Part shown: piece after piece, positions 24,147 through 33,336 of the stretch
Layout of the letters: each line of letters begins with the position of its first letter
How positions within the stretch are numbered: position 1 is the stretch's first letter
NCBI GenBank assembly: GCA_016841965.1
Contig: JAEANN010000024.1
Span: 62,001-126,000, forward strand
Origin: Candidatus Roseilinea mizusawaensis
GTDB taxonomy: Bacteria > Chloroflexota > Anaerolineae > J036 > Brachytrichaceae
Direction of reading: 5' to 3'
DNA length: 64,000 nt
Notes under the pieces: generated by a model
Told to the model about the DNA's origin: nothing
The model's input: only the letters and a program-made list of their open reading frames with translations
The model's database searches: none
Program-made: the position numbers and the translations under genes

Positions 24147-25355
24147 TTATCGCGCTGCGCTGAGCCGTGCCTCTACCCGTTGGCTGAATGCCGACATCAG
24201 ATAACAGAATATGCCGTACACCAAGGCGACGAACACATAGACCTCTGCCTGTAGGCCCAGAAAATCGGGCTGGGCCAGCACGGTCTTGGCGATGCCCATC
24301 AAGTCAAGCAGGCCGACGATGACGACCAGCGAAGTATCTTTGAACAGCGCGATGAACTGGCCTACCAAGATGGGGATGACCGCCTTGAGCGCCTGCGGCA
24401 GGACGATGAGCAGCATCATCTTCCAGGTGTTCAGGCCGAGCGCGCGCGCCGCTTCGTATTGTCCGCGCGGGATAGCTTGCAAGCCGCCGCGCACGTTCTC
24501 GGCCAAGTAGGCCGCGCTGAACAGCACAATGCCGGCCATCGCCCGCACTACGCGGTCAATGGTCACGCCGGGCAAGAAGAGGGGCAACATGAGCTGGGCC
24601 ATGAACAACACCGTGACGAGCGGCACGCCACGGATCAGCTCGATGTACATCACGCACAGTCCCCGCGCGACCGGCAAGCCGTACTGCCGCCCCAGCGCCA
24701 GCAACACCCCCAACGGGAAGGAGAACACAATTCCTACCACCGTCAACAACAGGGTGAGCAACAACCCGCCCCACAGGTTGGTGGTCACCAACGGCAAAGC
24801 GCCGGCGGCATCACTCCAGCCACTGACCAGCACAATCACCAGCGGGAAGTATGCCACCCACCCGATCAGGGCGAGGCGCCGAAGCCGAGCGCCGCCCAGC
24901 CGGCCGATCACAAAACCGAGCACTCCCATCGCGCCGGTAATGCCCAACGCCAGCCGCGTCTCGTCCTCGGCGAGGATGGCCAGCGCAAAAGGCAGCGCGC
25001 CGGACGCCAGCGCCCCGGCGCGCCGCCCGCGCCCCCAAATGCTCCACGATAGTCCGATCAACAGCGACAGCAGCGCCACGCAGGCCCACACCCGCCACGT
25101 GGCTGCGACGGGGTATTGACCGACCAGGAACAGCCGCAGGTTGGTGGTGATGACCTCCCAACGTGCTTGTCCCAGCGTCCAGTCCAGCAGGCTGCGCAGG
25201 GCTAACGCGAGCAGCACGATGGAGATCACCGTGAGCAGGGCGTTGTACCATGTGCTGAACAGATTCTTGCGCAGCCACCCCAGCACGGTGTAGCGCTCGG
25301 TCGGCGGCGGCAGCACTTCGGCGTGCGCCGGCAAAGAAGCAGGTCTAGCGCTCAT
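24147..25355 (-). CDS. aapM: General L-amino acid ABC transporter, permease subunit M
   Basis: 402 residues. After an N-terminal extension there are several helices, then the conserved permease core with the EAA loop [20 protein letters not shown]. The central insertion of about 100 residues between helix 1 and the core, rich in Gly and Arg ([27 protein letters not shown]), is usual for AapM-type subunits. It pairs with AapQ to form the channel. One base separates it from aapQ. Confidence 0.93.
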   Translation of the reverse strand: MSARPASLPAHAEVLPPPTERYTVLGWLRKNLFSTWYNALLTVISIVLLALALRSLLDWTLGQARWEVITTNLRLFLVGQYPVAATWRVWACVALLSLLIGLSWSIWGRGRRAGALASGALPFALAILAEDETRLALGITGAMGVLGFVIGRLGGARLRRLALIGWVAYFPLVIVLVSGWSDAAGALPLVTTNLWGGLLLTLLLTVVGIVFSFPLGVLLALGRQYGLPVARGLCVMYIELIRGVPLVTVLFMAQLMLPLFLPGVTIDRVVRAMAGIVLFSAAYLAENVRGGLQAIPRGQYEAARALGLNTWKMMLLIVLPQALKAVIPILVGQFIALFKDTSLVVIVGLLDLMGIAKTVLAQPDFLGLQAEVYVFVALVYGIFCYLMSAFSQRVEARLSAAR

Positions 25356-25356
25356 T

Positions 25357-26550
25357 TCATCGCTCCACGAGCCGCACGCGGCGGTTGTACCAATTCATCA
25401 ACACTGACGTGAGTAAGCTGACCAATAGATACACGCCCATCACCACCGCGATCATCTCCACCGCGCGGCCGGTCTGGTTGATGATGGTGCCCGACACGGC
25501 AAAGAGATCGGGATAGCCGATGGCCACTGCCAGCGAGGAGTTCTTGGTGAGGTTGAGGTACTGGCTGGTGAGCGGTGGGATGATGACCCGCAGGGCCTGG
25601 GGAAACACCACCAGGTGCAGCGTGCGTCGCCCGTTCAGCCCCAGCGCGCGCGCTGCTTCCACCTGTCCTTTGGGCACGGACTGGATGCCGGCGCGCACCA
25701 CTTCGCCGATGAACGCTGCGGTGTAAATCACCAGCCCCAGCAACAACGCCATGAACTCCGGCGTCAACACACGCCCTCCGCGAAAGTTAAACGCGGCAAT
25801 TTCCGGCATGCTGAGGGTCAGCGGCGGCTGGGGCAGGATCCACCATCCGGCCAGCGCCACCGCCAGGCCGGCCAGCAGGGTCGGCAGCATGATCGGCTTC
25901 GGCCGGCTGCTGCGCTCCTGCCACGCGCGCAACCCAACCGCGGCGAGGACGGCCACGCCCACCGCAGCCACCAGCACATACTGATACGCCGGCCAACTCG
26001 CTGTCGGCTCGGCCCAGGGCATGGCCACGCCGCGGTTGCTCAGGTAGATCGGCCCGAATGCGATAGCTTGGCGCGCGCGCGGCAACTTGAGGAAGAAGGC
26101 GGTGTAGATGAAAACCAGCAGCACTAGCAACGGCACGTTGCGCATCAGCTCGATGAACAACCATGCCAGCCGATTGACCAGCCAGTTGCCCGATAAGCGG
26201 GCGATGCCCACCAGAATCCCAAGTGCAGTCGCCAGGACGATGCCCAAGATGCTGACCAGCAGCGTGTTGAGCAGGCCGACCAGCAGCGCGCGGGCAAACG
26301 TGTCGCTGTTGGTGTAGCCGATCAGCGACTCGCCGATGTCGAAGCCGGCAGCGTTGTCCAGAAAACCAAAGCCTAGTGTGATGCCTTGCCGCTGCAACGA
26401 GGCGGCCATGTTTTGCCCGAGCACTAACAGCAGGCCGGCGACCAAGGCCAAGACCAACAACTGAGCGACAACTTGGATGAAGCGGTCATCCCGCCAGAAT
26501 GCGCGCCGGTTGGGCATCGGTGCATCTGGCGGCACAGGGACATTCGCCAT
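25357..26550 (-). CDS. aapQ: General L-amino acid ABC transporter, permease subunit Q
   Basis: 397 residues. The N-terminal helix is followed by a periplasmic-type segment FGFLDNAAGFDIGESLIGYT, which is diagnostic of AapQ/BztB, then the permease core with ARLSGNWLVNRLAWLFIELM and the EAA motif [20 protein letters not shown]. Eight or so helices are visible. It lies downstream of aapJ, separated by a 112-base gap that contains a large hairpin. Confidence 0.94.
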   Translation of the reverse strand: MANVPVPPDAPMPNRRAFWRDDRFIQVVAQLLVLALVAGLLLVLGQNMAASLQRQGITLGFGFLDNAAGFDIGESLIGYTNSDTFARALLVGLLNTLLVSILGIVLATALGILVGIARLSGNWLVNRLAWLFIELMRNVPLLVLLVFIYTAFFLKLPRARQAIAFGPIYLSNRGVAMPWAEPTASWPAYQYVLVAAVGVAVLAAVGLRAWQERSSRPKPIMLPTLLAGLAVALAGWWILPQPPLTLSMPEIAAFNFRGGRVLTPEFMALLLGLVIYTAAFIGEVVRAGIQSVPKGQVEAARALGLNGRRTLHLVVFPQALRVIIPPLTSQYLNLTKNSSLAVAIGYPDLFAVSGTIINQTGRAVEMIAVVMGVYLLVSLLTSVLMNWYNRRVRLVER

Positions 26551-26597
26551 AGTTCCTCACTCTGCGCAGCAATTCGGCTCAGCGGGGAGACATTGTG

Positions 26598-26635
26598 ATA
26601 AACCCGAAGGGTTTTGGCAAACCCTTCGGGTTTAT
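26598..26635 (-). terminator. 17-bp perfect hairpin between aapJ and aapQ (attenuator or stabiliser)
   Basis: The arm at 26598-26614 (ATAAACCCGAAGGGTTT) pairs perfectly with 26619-26635 around the tetraloop TGGC. On the transcribed strand no U-run follows outside the stem, so it may act by RNA stabilisation of the upstream aapJ message or as an attenuator rather than as a full terminator. Confidence 0.8.
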
Positions 26636-26662
26636 TGCACGTGCTGGCTTGTCTGGTGCGAT

Positions 26663-27850
26663 CTATCGGAACGGCGGGGCGTAGAGCAGGCCCCCCTGCG
26701 TGTACAGGTTGTTGATGCCGCGCGGGATGGCCGTCTTGGTGTTTGGGCCGAGGTTGCGGTCGTAGATTTCGCCGTAGTTGCCCACCGCCTTGATCAGGTT
26801 GACCGCCCAATCCTTGCTGAGGCCGAGCTTGGCGCCCAGGTCTACCTTCTCGTCAGCGCCCAGCAGACGCCGCGCTTCTGGGCGCGTGTCGTTGGCAACG
26901 GCGTTATCTACGTTCTCGGAGCTGATGCCAAACTCCTCGGCTGCAAAGGTGGCAAACACTGTCCACTGCACGATGTCGAACCACTGATCGTCGCCATGGC
27001 GCACCATCGGGCCAAGCGGCTCCTTGGAGAGGGTCACGTCCAAGATCACATGGTCGTCGGGGTTGGGCAAGACCGAGCGGCGCGACACCAGGCCGGACTT
27101 GTCGGTAGTCACGGCGTCGCATCGTCCCTCGGCATACGCGCCAAACGTGCCGTTGGCATCCTCAAACACCGCTGGCGTGTATTGCACGTTGCGGGCGGCC
27201 ATTTGGTCGGCCAGGTTCAGCTCGGTGGTAGTGCCCTTTTGCACGCAGATGGTCGCGCCGTTCAGGTCCTCCAGCTTGGTGATGCCCGCATCCTTGGGCA
27301 CCATGATGCCCTGGCCATCATAGAAGGTGGTGGCGACGAAGTTGGCGCCGTTGTCGGTATCGCGCGTGAGTGTCCAGGTGGTGTTGCGGATGAGCACGTC
27401 AATCTCGCCGCTCTGCAGTGCTGCGAAGCGTTGTTCGGCGGTCAAGGGGCGATACTCGACCTTATTCACGTCGTTGAAGATAGCCGCCGCCAACGCCTTG
27501 CAGAAATCAATATCGAAGCCGCTGAAGGCGCCAGCAGAGTCCACAAAGCCGAAGCCCGGCACCTGATTATTGACGCCGCAGATCAGCTTGCCGCGCGCCT
27601 TGATGGCCTTGAGCGTCTCGCCAAAGCCGCTCGGCGCAGCGGGCGCGGCCGGCGCGGGAGTTGGGGCTGCCGATCCAGCGGCCGGCGCGGCCGTCACCTC
27701 GACGATGCGCGTGACCTCGACCTCACGCGTCACCTCGCGGGTGACTTCCACGGGCGCGGCAGGTGCTGCTGCGGGCGCTTGCGCGCATGCCGCCAGCAGT
27801 ACAGGAATCGTAACGAGAACGATGAATCGTTTGTTGATCGTGCTGTTCAT
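26663..27850 (-). CDS. aapJ: General L-amino acid ABC transporter, substrate-binding lipoprotein
   Basis: 395 residues. The lipobox LLAAC follows MNSTINKRFIVLVTIPV. A Pro/Ala and TREVTREV linker leads into the binding domain: KARGKLICGVNNQVPGFGFV, FSGFDIDFCKALAAAIF and DVLIRNTTWTLTRDT are AapJ/BztA signatures. In Proteobacteria such proteins bind a broad set of L-amino acids; this anchored version fits a monoderm-like envelope. The ATG at 27850 is preceded by AAGGAG. The longer frame to 27925 is rejected because the signal sequence would be internal. Confidence 0.94.
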   Translation of the reverse strand: MNSTINKRFIVLVTIPVLLAACAQAPAAAPAAPVEVTREVTREVEVTRIVEVTAAPAAGSAAPTPAPAAPAAPSGFGETLKAIKARGKLICGVNNQVPGFGFVDSAGAFSGFDIDFCKALAAAIFNDVNKVEYRPLTAEQRFAALQSGEIDVLIRNTTWTLTRDTDNGANFVATTFYDGQGIMVPKDAGITKLEDLNGATICVQKGTTTELNLADQMAARNVQYTPAVFEDANGTFGAYAEGRCDAVTTDKSGLVSRRSVLPNPDDHVILDVTLSKEPLGPMVRHGDDQWFDIVQWTVFATFAAEEFGISSENVDNAVANDTRPEARRLLGADEKVDLGAKLGLSKDWAVNLIKAVGNYGEIYDRNLGPNTKTAIPRGINNLYTQGGLLYAPPFR

Positions 27851-28134
27851 TGATTTGTCTCCTTCATCCATTGTGTTGCATGATCTCTCGTTTTTTTCTC
27901 TCCGATTGACGCTTGAAACTGGCAACGTCTTCGCATTATACCTGCCCAGGCACCATATGTGTCATGCACGGGTGGTCGCAAGTTAAACTTTAGGGTTACA
28001 ATCCCTCACACTTTCGCGCAGCCGGCCCGACTGCCGGAGCGCCAGCATGATACTATTCGCGCTGTTTCATCCTGTTGTCTGTCTGCCGGGTTGCCGGCCC
28101 AGGATCGTTTCACACTCGCGCTTGCCCACACCCG

Positions 28135-29259
28135 ATGTCTATCACGATTACCGAGATCGACACCACTGACCGCGCGCAGGTCAGGCAATTCCTTGCCCTG
28201 CCCTTTCGACTTTACCGCAATGTGCCACAGTGGGTTCCGCCGCTGGCGATGGATGCTCGCCGGCCGCTTGACCGGCACAAGCATCCCTTCTATCGCCACT
28301 CGGATGCAGCGTTTTTCCTGGCCCGGCGCAATGGTGTTGCAGTGGGCCGGCTGGCCGTGATTGACAACCGCCACTACAACGCCTTCAACCACGAGTGCAC
28401 AGCTTTCTTCAACCTGTTCGAGTGCGAAGATGATGTGCAGGCGTCGCGCGCACTGTTCGACGCAGCTTTTGCCTGGGCGGCGACGCGCGGGCTAAACAAG
28501 ATCATCGGGCCGAAAGGCTTCACTACCTTGGACGGCATCGGCCTGCTGGTCAAGGGCTTCGAGCATCGCCCGGCCTTCGGCATTGCCTACAATCTGCCCT
28601 ACTATCCTGCGCTGATTGAAGCCAGCGGTTTTGCTGTACAGGGGGAACTGGTCTCCGGCTATCTCAGCCCGCGCACCCCATGGCCGGAAAAGATTGATCA
28701 GATTGCTGCGCTGGTCAAGCAGAAGCGAGGATTTGAGGTGGCGCGCTTTACCACGCGCCGCGAGCTGATGGCGTTTGCGCCGCGCCTGCGCGAGCTATAC
28801 AACGCGGCGCTGCCGGGCACCACCGGCAACACGCCACTGACTGACGACGAGGTTGCCATGATGGCCAACCAGCTGAAGTGGTTTGCCGATCCACGCCTGA
28901 TCAAGATCGTGACCAGGCGGGATGAGCTGGTCGGCTTTCTGTTCGCCTACCCGGATGTGAGCGCGGCGTTGCAACGCACGCGGGGCCGGCTGCTGCCGTT
29001 TGGCTGGCTGCACCTGCTGCGGGAACTCAAACGCACCCGGTGGGTCAACATCAATGGCGCAGCGATTGTCGAGAAGTATCGCGGTTTGGGAGGAACAGCC
29101 CTGCTGTTTAGTGAAATGCACAAGAGCATCGTGGAAGGTGGTTTCGAGCATGCCGACATCGTGCAAATTGGCGTGGAGAACGAGAGGATGCAGCGTGAAA
29201 TGCGCGACCTGGGCATCGTTTTTTACAAGACGCACCGTGTCTACCAACGGGCTGTGTAG
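28135..29259 (+). CDS. GNAT-like acyltransferase (uncharacterised family)
   Basis: 374 residues. The family pattern is clear in FLALPFRLYRNVPQWVPPLA, KHPFYRHSDAAFFLARRNG, NKIIGPKGFTTLDGIG and, at the end, YRGLGGTALLFSEMHKS, a GNAT-type acyl-CoA loop. Two GNAT-like folds in tandem are likely. Members are widespread in bacteria and have no assigned substrate. It is transcribed away from aapJ, with a TACAAT sequence at 27997 as a weak promoter candidate. The start at MSITITEIDTTD agrees with relatives; 20 upstream codons in frame are unconserved. Confidence 0.85.
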   Translation: MSITITEIDTTDRAQVRQFLALPFRLYRNVPQWVPPLAMDARRPLDRHKHPFYRHSDAAFFLARRNGVAVGRLAVIDNRHYNAFNHECTAFFNLFECEDDVQASRALFDAAFAWAATRGLNKIIGPKGFTTLDGIGLLVKGFEHRPAFGIAYNLPYYPALIEASGFAVQGELVSGYLSPRTPWPEKIDQIAALVKQKRGFEVARFTTRRELMAFAPRLRELYNAALPGTTGNTPLTDDEVAMMANQLKWFADPRLIKIVTRRDELVGFLFAYPDVSAALQRTRGRLLPFGWLHLLRELKRTRWVNINGAAIVEKYRGLGGTALLFSEMHKSIVEGGFEHADIVQIGVENERMQREMRDLGIVFYKTHRVYQRAV

Positions 29260-29330
29260 TGCGGCCAGGGCGAATCCTGGACAACTGTCGGCCATGACTG
29301 CTGTTGCTGTTAACGGGTAGCGTTGTTGGG

Positions 29331-30029
29331 TTATTGTCCCCACTGCTGTCGGAAGCGCGCGTTTGCGTTCCCGATGATGGCCGGCCCGTGACCGAAACAG
29401 GCCGCGTCGAAACTCAGCCGGCTCACACGCGCCAGGCTGAGCATGCCTTCGGCATAGTCCTCATACAGGATGCTTGGCCCCAGCCGGCCTATGTTGCTGG
29501 CGCTGTCGCCGGCGAACAGCACGCCGCCCTCATGTGGCCACAGGAATGCCACATGCCCCTGGCTGTGGCCGGGTGTGTAAATGACTTGCAAATCGCCGGC
29601 AAACGGCAACACCTGTCCATCTTGCAATTCGTGCTCAACGGTGGCAGCTTCAACACGGGTCGGAAACATGCCCAGGCCCGACAGGTGGAACAGCAGCCGG
29701 CGCAGGATGCCCGGCCCCGGCCTGGCAGGCCGCATGACCTCGCCGCGCTGTGTCAGCGCCGCATCGGCCGGGTGCATGTGCGCCGTCGCGCCGGTGGCTT
29801 CTTTCAATGCCTTCAGGCTGCCGGTGTGGTCGGCGTGCATGTGGGTGAGCAGAATGTGGCGGATGTCGGCAGGCGGCCGGCCAAGTTGATGCGCCGCTGC
29901 CAGAATGTGTTTGGCGCTGCCCGGCGTGCCGGTGTCAATCACGGTCAGATCGCCGGCGTCGATCACAAACACATTGACGATACCGACCGGGATGGCATAC
30001 ACGCCCGGCGCGATGGATGTCATGGTCAT
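29331..30029 (-). CDS. Metallo-beta-lactamase-fold hydrolase
   Basis: 232 residues. The zinc motif is HILLTHMHADHTGSL (HxHxDH), with further ligands in YTPGHSQGHVAFL, FAGDSAS and CFGHGPAI. The lack of extra domains suggests a small thioesterase or lactonase type, substrate unknown. The start at 30029 forms a 4-base ATGA overlap with a small upstream frame (30026-30175). The longer frame to 30284 would enter the upstream PII-like gene and is rejected. Confidence 0.9.
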   Translation of the reverse strand: MTMTSIAPGVYAIPVGIVNVFVIDAGDLTVIDTGTPGSAKHILAAAHQLGRPPADIRHILLTHMHADHTGSLKALKEATGATAHMHPADAALTQRGEVMRPARPGPGILRRLLFHLSGLGMFPTRVEAATVEHELQDGQVLPFAGDLQVIYTPGHSQGHVAFLWPHEGGVLFAGDSASNIGRLGPSILYEDYAEGMLSLARVSRLSFDAACFGHGPAIIGNANARFRQQWGQ

Positions 30030-30175
30030 AGGCCTGACTCTTTCCCCTGACTCTTTGGCATCAACCTCTCGATCTTGGGAGCGATAGAGACTGCTGCTAT
30101 TGTTTTTGCTGCTGCGCGACGCGGGGCGATCACTTTGTGCAGGTAGGTGAATACGCCGATGTTGCTGGACAACAT
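30026..30175 (-). CDS. Possible 49-residue protein coupled to the hydrolase gene
   Basis: A small frame beginning MLSSNIGVFTYLHKVIAPRR fills the gap between the PII-like gene and the hydrolase gene and ends in an ATGA overlap with the latter. It is basic (pI looks high) and has no clear ribosome binding site, family or hydrophobic helix. The overlap is the only argument for it; it may be chance. Confidence 0.25.
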   Translation of the reverse strand: MLSSNIGVFTYLHKVIAPRRAAAKTIAAVSIAPKIERLMPKSQGKESGL

Positions 30176-30231
30176 GCCGCCCAGATCTCTGGGCAACCGG
30201 CCAGAGCAACGATAGCCGTGTCGGGCGTGTA

Positions 30232-30570
30232 TCAGTATTGTTCGAGTCGTTCCATGTTGAGCACGAACACGGTGGCGCCGCCAATCTCCACTTCGGTTTC
30301 TTGGCCGGTCGTCATGGTTGTCTGGCCCAGCGGCATGGACAAATGAATCGGCACAGGCATGAGTACTTTGCGACGCTGCGCCGTGCGTTTGAGAATGGAT
30401 AGTGCGCGCGGTATGTATGCGTCTTCTACGCCGAGCAGCAGTGTCACGTTCTTCTGGCGCAGCCAACCGCCCTCGGTCGAGATGCGCGTCACACGCAGGC
30501 CGGCCTCCACTAATGCGTCGCTGATACCGGCGGCGTCTTCTGCTTGCACAATGACCATGACGAGCTTCAT
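30232..30570 (-). CDS. PII-like cyclic-di-AMP receptor family protein (DarA/PstA type)
   Basis: 112 residues. KLVMVIVQAEDAAGISDALV, GLRVTRISTEGGWLRQKNVT and LLLGVEDAYIP match the DUF970/cyclic-di-AMP receptor family, a trimeric PII-like protein that binds c-di-AMP through the RISTEGG region. The C-terminal half (EVEIGGATVFVLNMERLEQY) is the conserved last strand. AGGAGAGG lies 10 bases before the ATG. It follows the HTH-Kelch gene by 59 bases, so the two are probably co-transcribed. No diadenylate cyclase gene is in the window. Confidence 0.88.
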   Translation of the reverse strand: MKLVMVIVQAEDAAGISDALVEAGLRVTRISTEGGWLRQKNVTLLLGVEDAYIPRALSILKRTAQRRKVLMPVPIHLSMPLGQTTMTTGQETEVEIGGATVFVLNMERLEQY

Positions 30571-30629
30571 GTTAAGCCTCTCCTGAACAAATTGAGCGTG
30601 TCTTGGCGCTGTATAGTGCGCCCCAGCGT

Positions 30630-32201
30630 TCATGGCTTGCCCCCAGGCGCCTGGAACGCCGGCAGGAACGTGCGGTTGGTGAAAACTTCGTACACGTAGG
30701 TGAACGCCAGCCGGCGGCCATTGCTGTATCCGCCGATGGCGTAAAACTCGGTGGGTTGTGCCGCAACGGCGACACCGCGCCAGTCGCCGATCAATGGCGT
30801 CTCGATGGATGTCCAACGGTTGTTTTGTGGATCGTAGCGTTCGTTGAACCCGACAAAGCCGGCCCACCCGCCGCCCACTGCGTACACGCTATTGCCGACA
30901 CGCGCAACGCCTGGCGCGCCCCGTGCGATTTGCATAGGGGCGCAAGTATCCCAGGCATCGCGCGCCGGCCAGTACACCTCGCAGGTGGCGAACTCGCGGC
31001 CTTCGTCGTACCCGCCGATGACGTAGATCCTGTCGTCGAACGCGACGGCCCCGCTGAGGCTGCGCGGCGTGGGCATTGGCGCGATGGGGCGCCATGTGTC
31101 GCCGGCGATATCGTATGCGAAGCTATCGACGGTGCCAGGATTGCTTGACTTATCTCCGAACACATACAGTTTGCCGTTGAGAGCGGCCATGCTGTGGCCG
31201 GTCATCGGGATGGGCAATGGTTTCAGGGATCGCCACACATTGGCGGCGGTATCGAACACTTCCAGTTTGTTTGTTGCGATGCCCTTGGCGGTTGTGCCGC
31301 CGGCCACATAGATCAACTGACCCACCGCGGCTGCCGCGCTGTTCCAGGCCGGGGTGGGTTTGGGCGCATCTAGTGGCGTCCAGGTGTTATTGCGGGGGTC
31401 GAACACCAGCACATCGCCCGATGCAGTTTGATTGGTCTCGCCGCCGATTAGATACACCAGGCCGCCCACGGAAGCGGCTGCGCTGCGCGCGCGCGCAGCC
31501 GGCAGCGCGTCGCGCAGGTGCCAGCGGGTAGCTTCGCCCGGGGCCAGCAAGTCACCGGTGAACGTGTTGGCGTCGATCAGATCGGTGCCGTCGTCGCCAG
31601 GGCCGCCGGCGTTGCGTCCCAGCGCCGGCAGCGATGCAAGGCTGCCCAGCACGATAAACAGCACCGTGGCGACAACCAGCACGCGCCGCCACATTGGCAG
31701 AGCCGGCAATGGCTGAGGATTTGGCGCAACCGGCACCGGAACCGTTGCGCGCCCAACGGCCTGCACGCTTTGTGCAGTAGCCGGCGCTGCAGCGGCCGGC
31801 GCCTCGGCGGGGGGGGCTGCGGGTTGTGCAGGCTGGCTCTGTGCCGCCAAGTCGGTAATCTCGACCGCTGTTGTGGTTGGCGCGCTCTGAGAAGCCGCAT
31901 CGCCCGGCTTTGCCTGCGTCGGCCCAGTGGCCGGCTCACCCGCCGGTTCGCCCGCCGGCGCATTTGCCGCCAGCTCACCCGCCGGCACAACCCAACCGTT
32001 GCGCACGGCGATCATGGTCACTTCTACGCGCGATTGCGCTTGGAGCTTGGTGAAGATATTGCGCAGATGCACCTTCACCGTATTGGGGCTGAGGTAAAGC
32101 TGCGCTGCGATCTCCTTGTTGCCCGCGCCAGTCGATAGCAGCCGAACGACTTCAAGCTCGCGTTCGGTCAGGGGTTCACCCGCTTCTGCCATGCGAGGCA
32201 T
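30630..32201 (-). CDS. Membrane-tethered LuxR-HTH protein with extracellular Kelch propeller
   Basis: 523 residues in an unusual order. Residues 10-70 are a LuxR/GerE helix-turn-helix (LTERELEVVRLLSTGAGNKE, then LSPNTVKVHLRNIFTKLQA). Residues 72-168 are a Pro/Ala-rich linker with repeats of PAGE. Residues 171-194 form one membrane helix (RRVLVVATVLFIVLGSLASL). The rest is a Kelch beta-propeller of about six blades, with Gly-Gly pairs at 253, 301, 397, 443 and 490 each followed or preceded by aromatic-rich strands (LYVFGD, IYVIGGYDE, FYAIGGYSNG). The DNA-binding part should be cytoplasmic and the propeller outside. There is no receiver domain, so it looks like a one-component transmembrane regulator. 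Confidence 0.85.
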   Translation of the reverse strand: MPRMAEAGEPLTERELEVVRLLSTGAGNKEIAAQLYLSPNTVKVHLRNIFTKLQAQSRVEVTMIAVRNGWVVPAGELAANAPAGEPAGEPATGPTQAKPGDAASQSAPTTTAVEITDLAAQSQPAQPAAPPAEAPAAAAPATAQSVQAVGRATVPVPVAPNPQPLPALPMWRRVLVVATVLFIVLGSLASLPALGRNAGGPGDDGTDLIDANTFTGDLLAPGEATRWHLRDALPAARARSAAASVGGLVYLIGGETNQTASGDVLVFDPRNNTWTPLDAPKPTPAWNSAAAAVGQLIYVAGGTTAKGIATNKLEVFDTAANVWRSLKPLPIPMTGHSMAALNGKLYVFGDKSSNPGTVDSFAYDIAGDTWRPIAPMPTPRSLSGAVAFDDRIYVIGGYDEGREFATCEVYWPARDAWDTCAPMQIARGAPGVARVGNSVYAVGGGWAGFVGFNERYDPQNNRWTSIETPLIGDWRGVAVAAQPTEFYAIGGYSNGRRLAFTYVYEVFTNRTFLPAFQAPGGKP

Positions 32202-32229
32202 TATATCGAGCGCGCATATCGATCGCGCT

Positions 32230-33330
32230 CTACAAGTTGTCGCAAGCCTCTTCTTGTGGCCGGTTGTCTATTACGCAGGTAAAAGAAGTTGGCGAGACTT
32301 CAATGCGCACGTCGGGGCGCAATGCGACGACGCCGTTACACGCATCGCTGTTCAGCACGTCGCGCGCCTCGTCGATGGCTGCCAGCTTGAGATTGGTGAG
32401 ATTGCCACGCAGGTTGTGAATGGCGCGCCGCAGGGTGGTGCGTTGCAGGCCCGCCGGCAGCTTTTGCCATGCCCGGCGGTCGAACGTTAATCGATTGTTG
32501 CCGGGCAGGTTCATGTTGCGCATGAGCACTTCTGCAAGCGCCTGTTGGGCGGCGTAGTCGATCACCTCGGCGTCGGTGGCGGCGGTGTCGGCCAGGCGCG
32601 CCAGCACAGCGCGAATGCCGGGGTTGTATTGTTCCAGCAGGGGCAGTAACTCGCGCCGGATGCGATTGCGCAGATAGTCTGCGCGGTTATTGCTCTCGTC
32701 GAAGCGCGGTTGAAGCTGTCGCGCGGTGCAGTATGCCAACACTTCGGCCCGCGTTACCTGCAGCAACGGGCGGATCAGATACAGCCCAGGTGCGAATGGG
32801 TGGCGACTGAGTGGCTGCATGCCGCGCAGGCCGGTGATGCCGGCGCCGCGAATCAGGCGCAATAGCACTGTCTCAGCCTGATCGTCGGCCTGATGGGCCA
32901 CAGCAATCAAGGATGCGCCGAATGCCTGCGCAGTGCGCGCCAGGAAGTCGTAGCGGGCGCGCCGCGCGGCGACCTCGATCGAGGTGCGGGTCGCAGATGC
33001 GAGGCCGGCTACATCGGCCTGCTCATGGTAGAAGGGCGCCCCGCGCGCGCCGGCGAATGCGCGGGTGAACTCGGCGTCGGCGTGGCCGGCTTCGCCGCGC
33101 AAGCTGTGGTCCAGGTGGGCAATCGCCGGCGTCAAGCCCAGTGCGCCGGCCTGCACCAGAATGGCATCGGCCAGACACAGCGAATCTGGACCGCCCGAGA
33201 CAGCTAGCACGATGGGGGCAGGATGGCGGTGAAAACAGGTCGGCGCTGCAGGATGGGTGCGGGCATCATGGAAGGCGCGTTGCACTCGCAGCCACACCCG
33301 CTGGCGGATGGCATCACTTGCGCCGGCCAT
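32230..33330 (-). CDS. tilS: tRNA(Ile)-lysidine synthase
   Basis: 366 residues. The N-type ATP pyrophosphatase loop is VLAVSGGPDSLCLADA, followed by HLDHSLRGEAGHADAEF and AVAHQADDQAETVLLRLIRGAG, all TilS signatures. TilS converts cytidine 34 of the CAU-anticodon isoleucine tRNA to lysidine and is essential in most bacteria. The C-terminal substrate-binding domain is present but short. It lies 28 bases before the HTH-Kelch gene and 6 bases after a small conserved gene. Confidence 0.93.
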   Translation of the reverse strand: MAGASDAIRQRVWLRVQRAFHDARTHPAAPTCFHRHPAPIVLAVSGGPDSLCLADAILVQAGALGLTPAIAHLDHSLRGEAGHADAEFTRAFAGARGAPFYHEQADVAGLASATRTSIEVAARRARYDFLARTAQAFGASLIAVAHQADDQAETVLLRLIRGAGITGLRGMQPLSRHPFAPGLYLIRPLLQVTRAEVLAYCTARQLQPRFDESNNRADYLRNRIRRELLPLLEQYNPGIRAVLARLADTAATDAEVIDYAAQQALAEVLMRNMNLPGNNRLTFDRRAWQKLPAGLQRTTLRRAIHNLRGNLTNLKLAAIDEARDVLNSDACNGVVALRPDVRIEVSPTSFTCVIDNRPQEEACDNL

Positions 33331-33336
33331 GCTTGC

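Noticed and set aside
26477-27853. 458-codon plus-strand frame opposite aapJ
   Set aside because: Antisense to a clear binding-protein gene and runs through the aapJ-aapQ hairpin.
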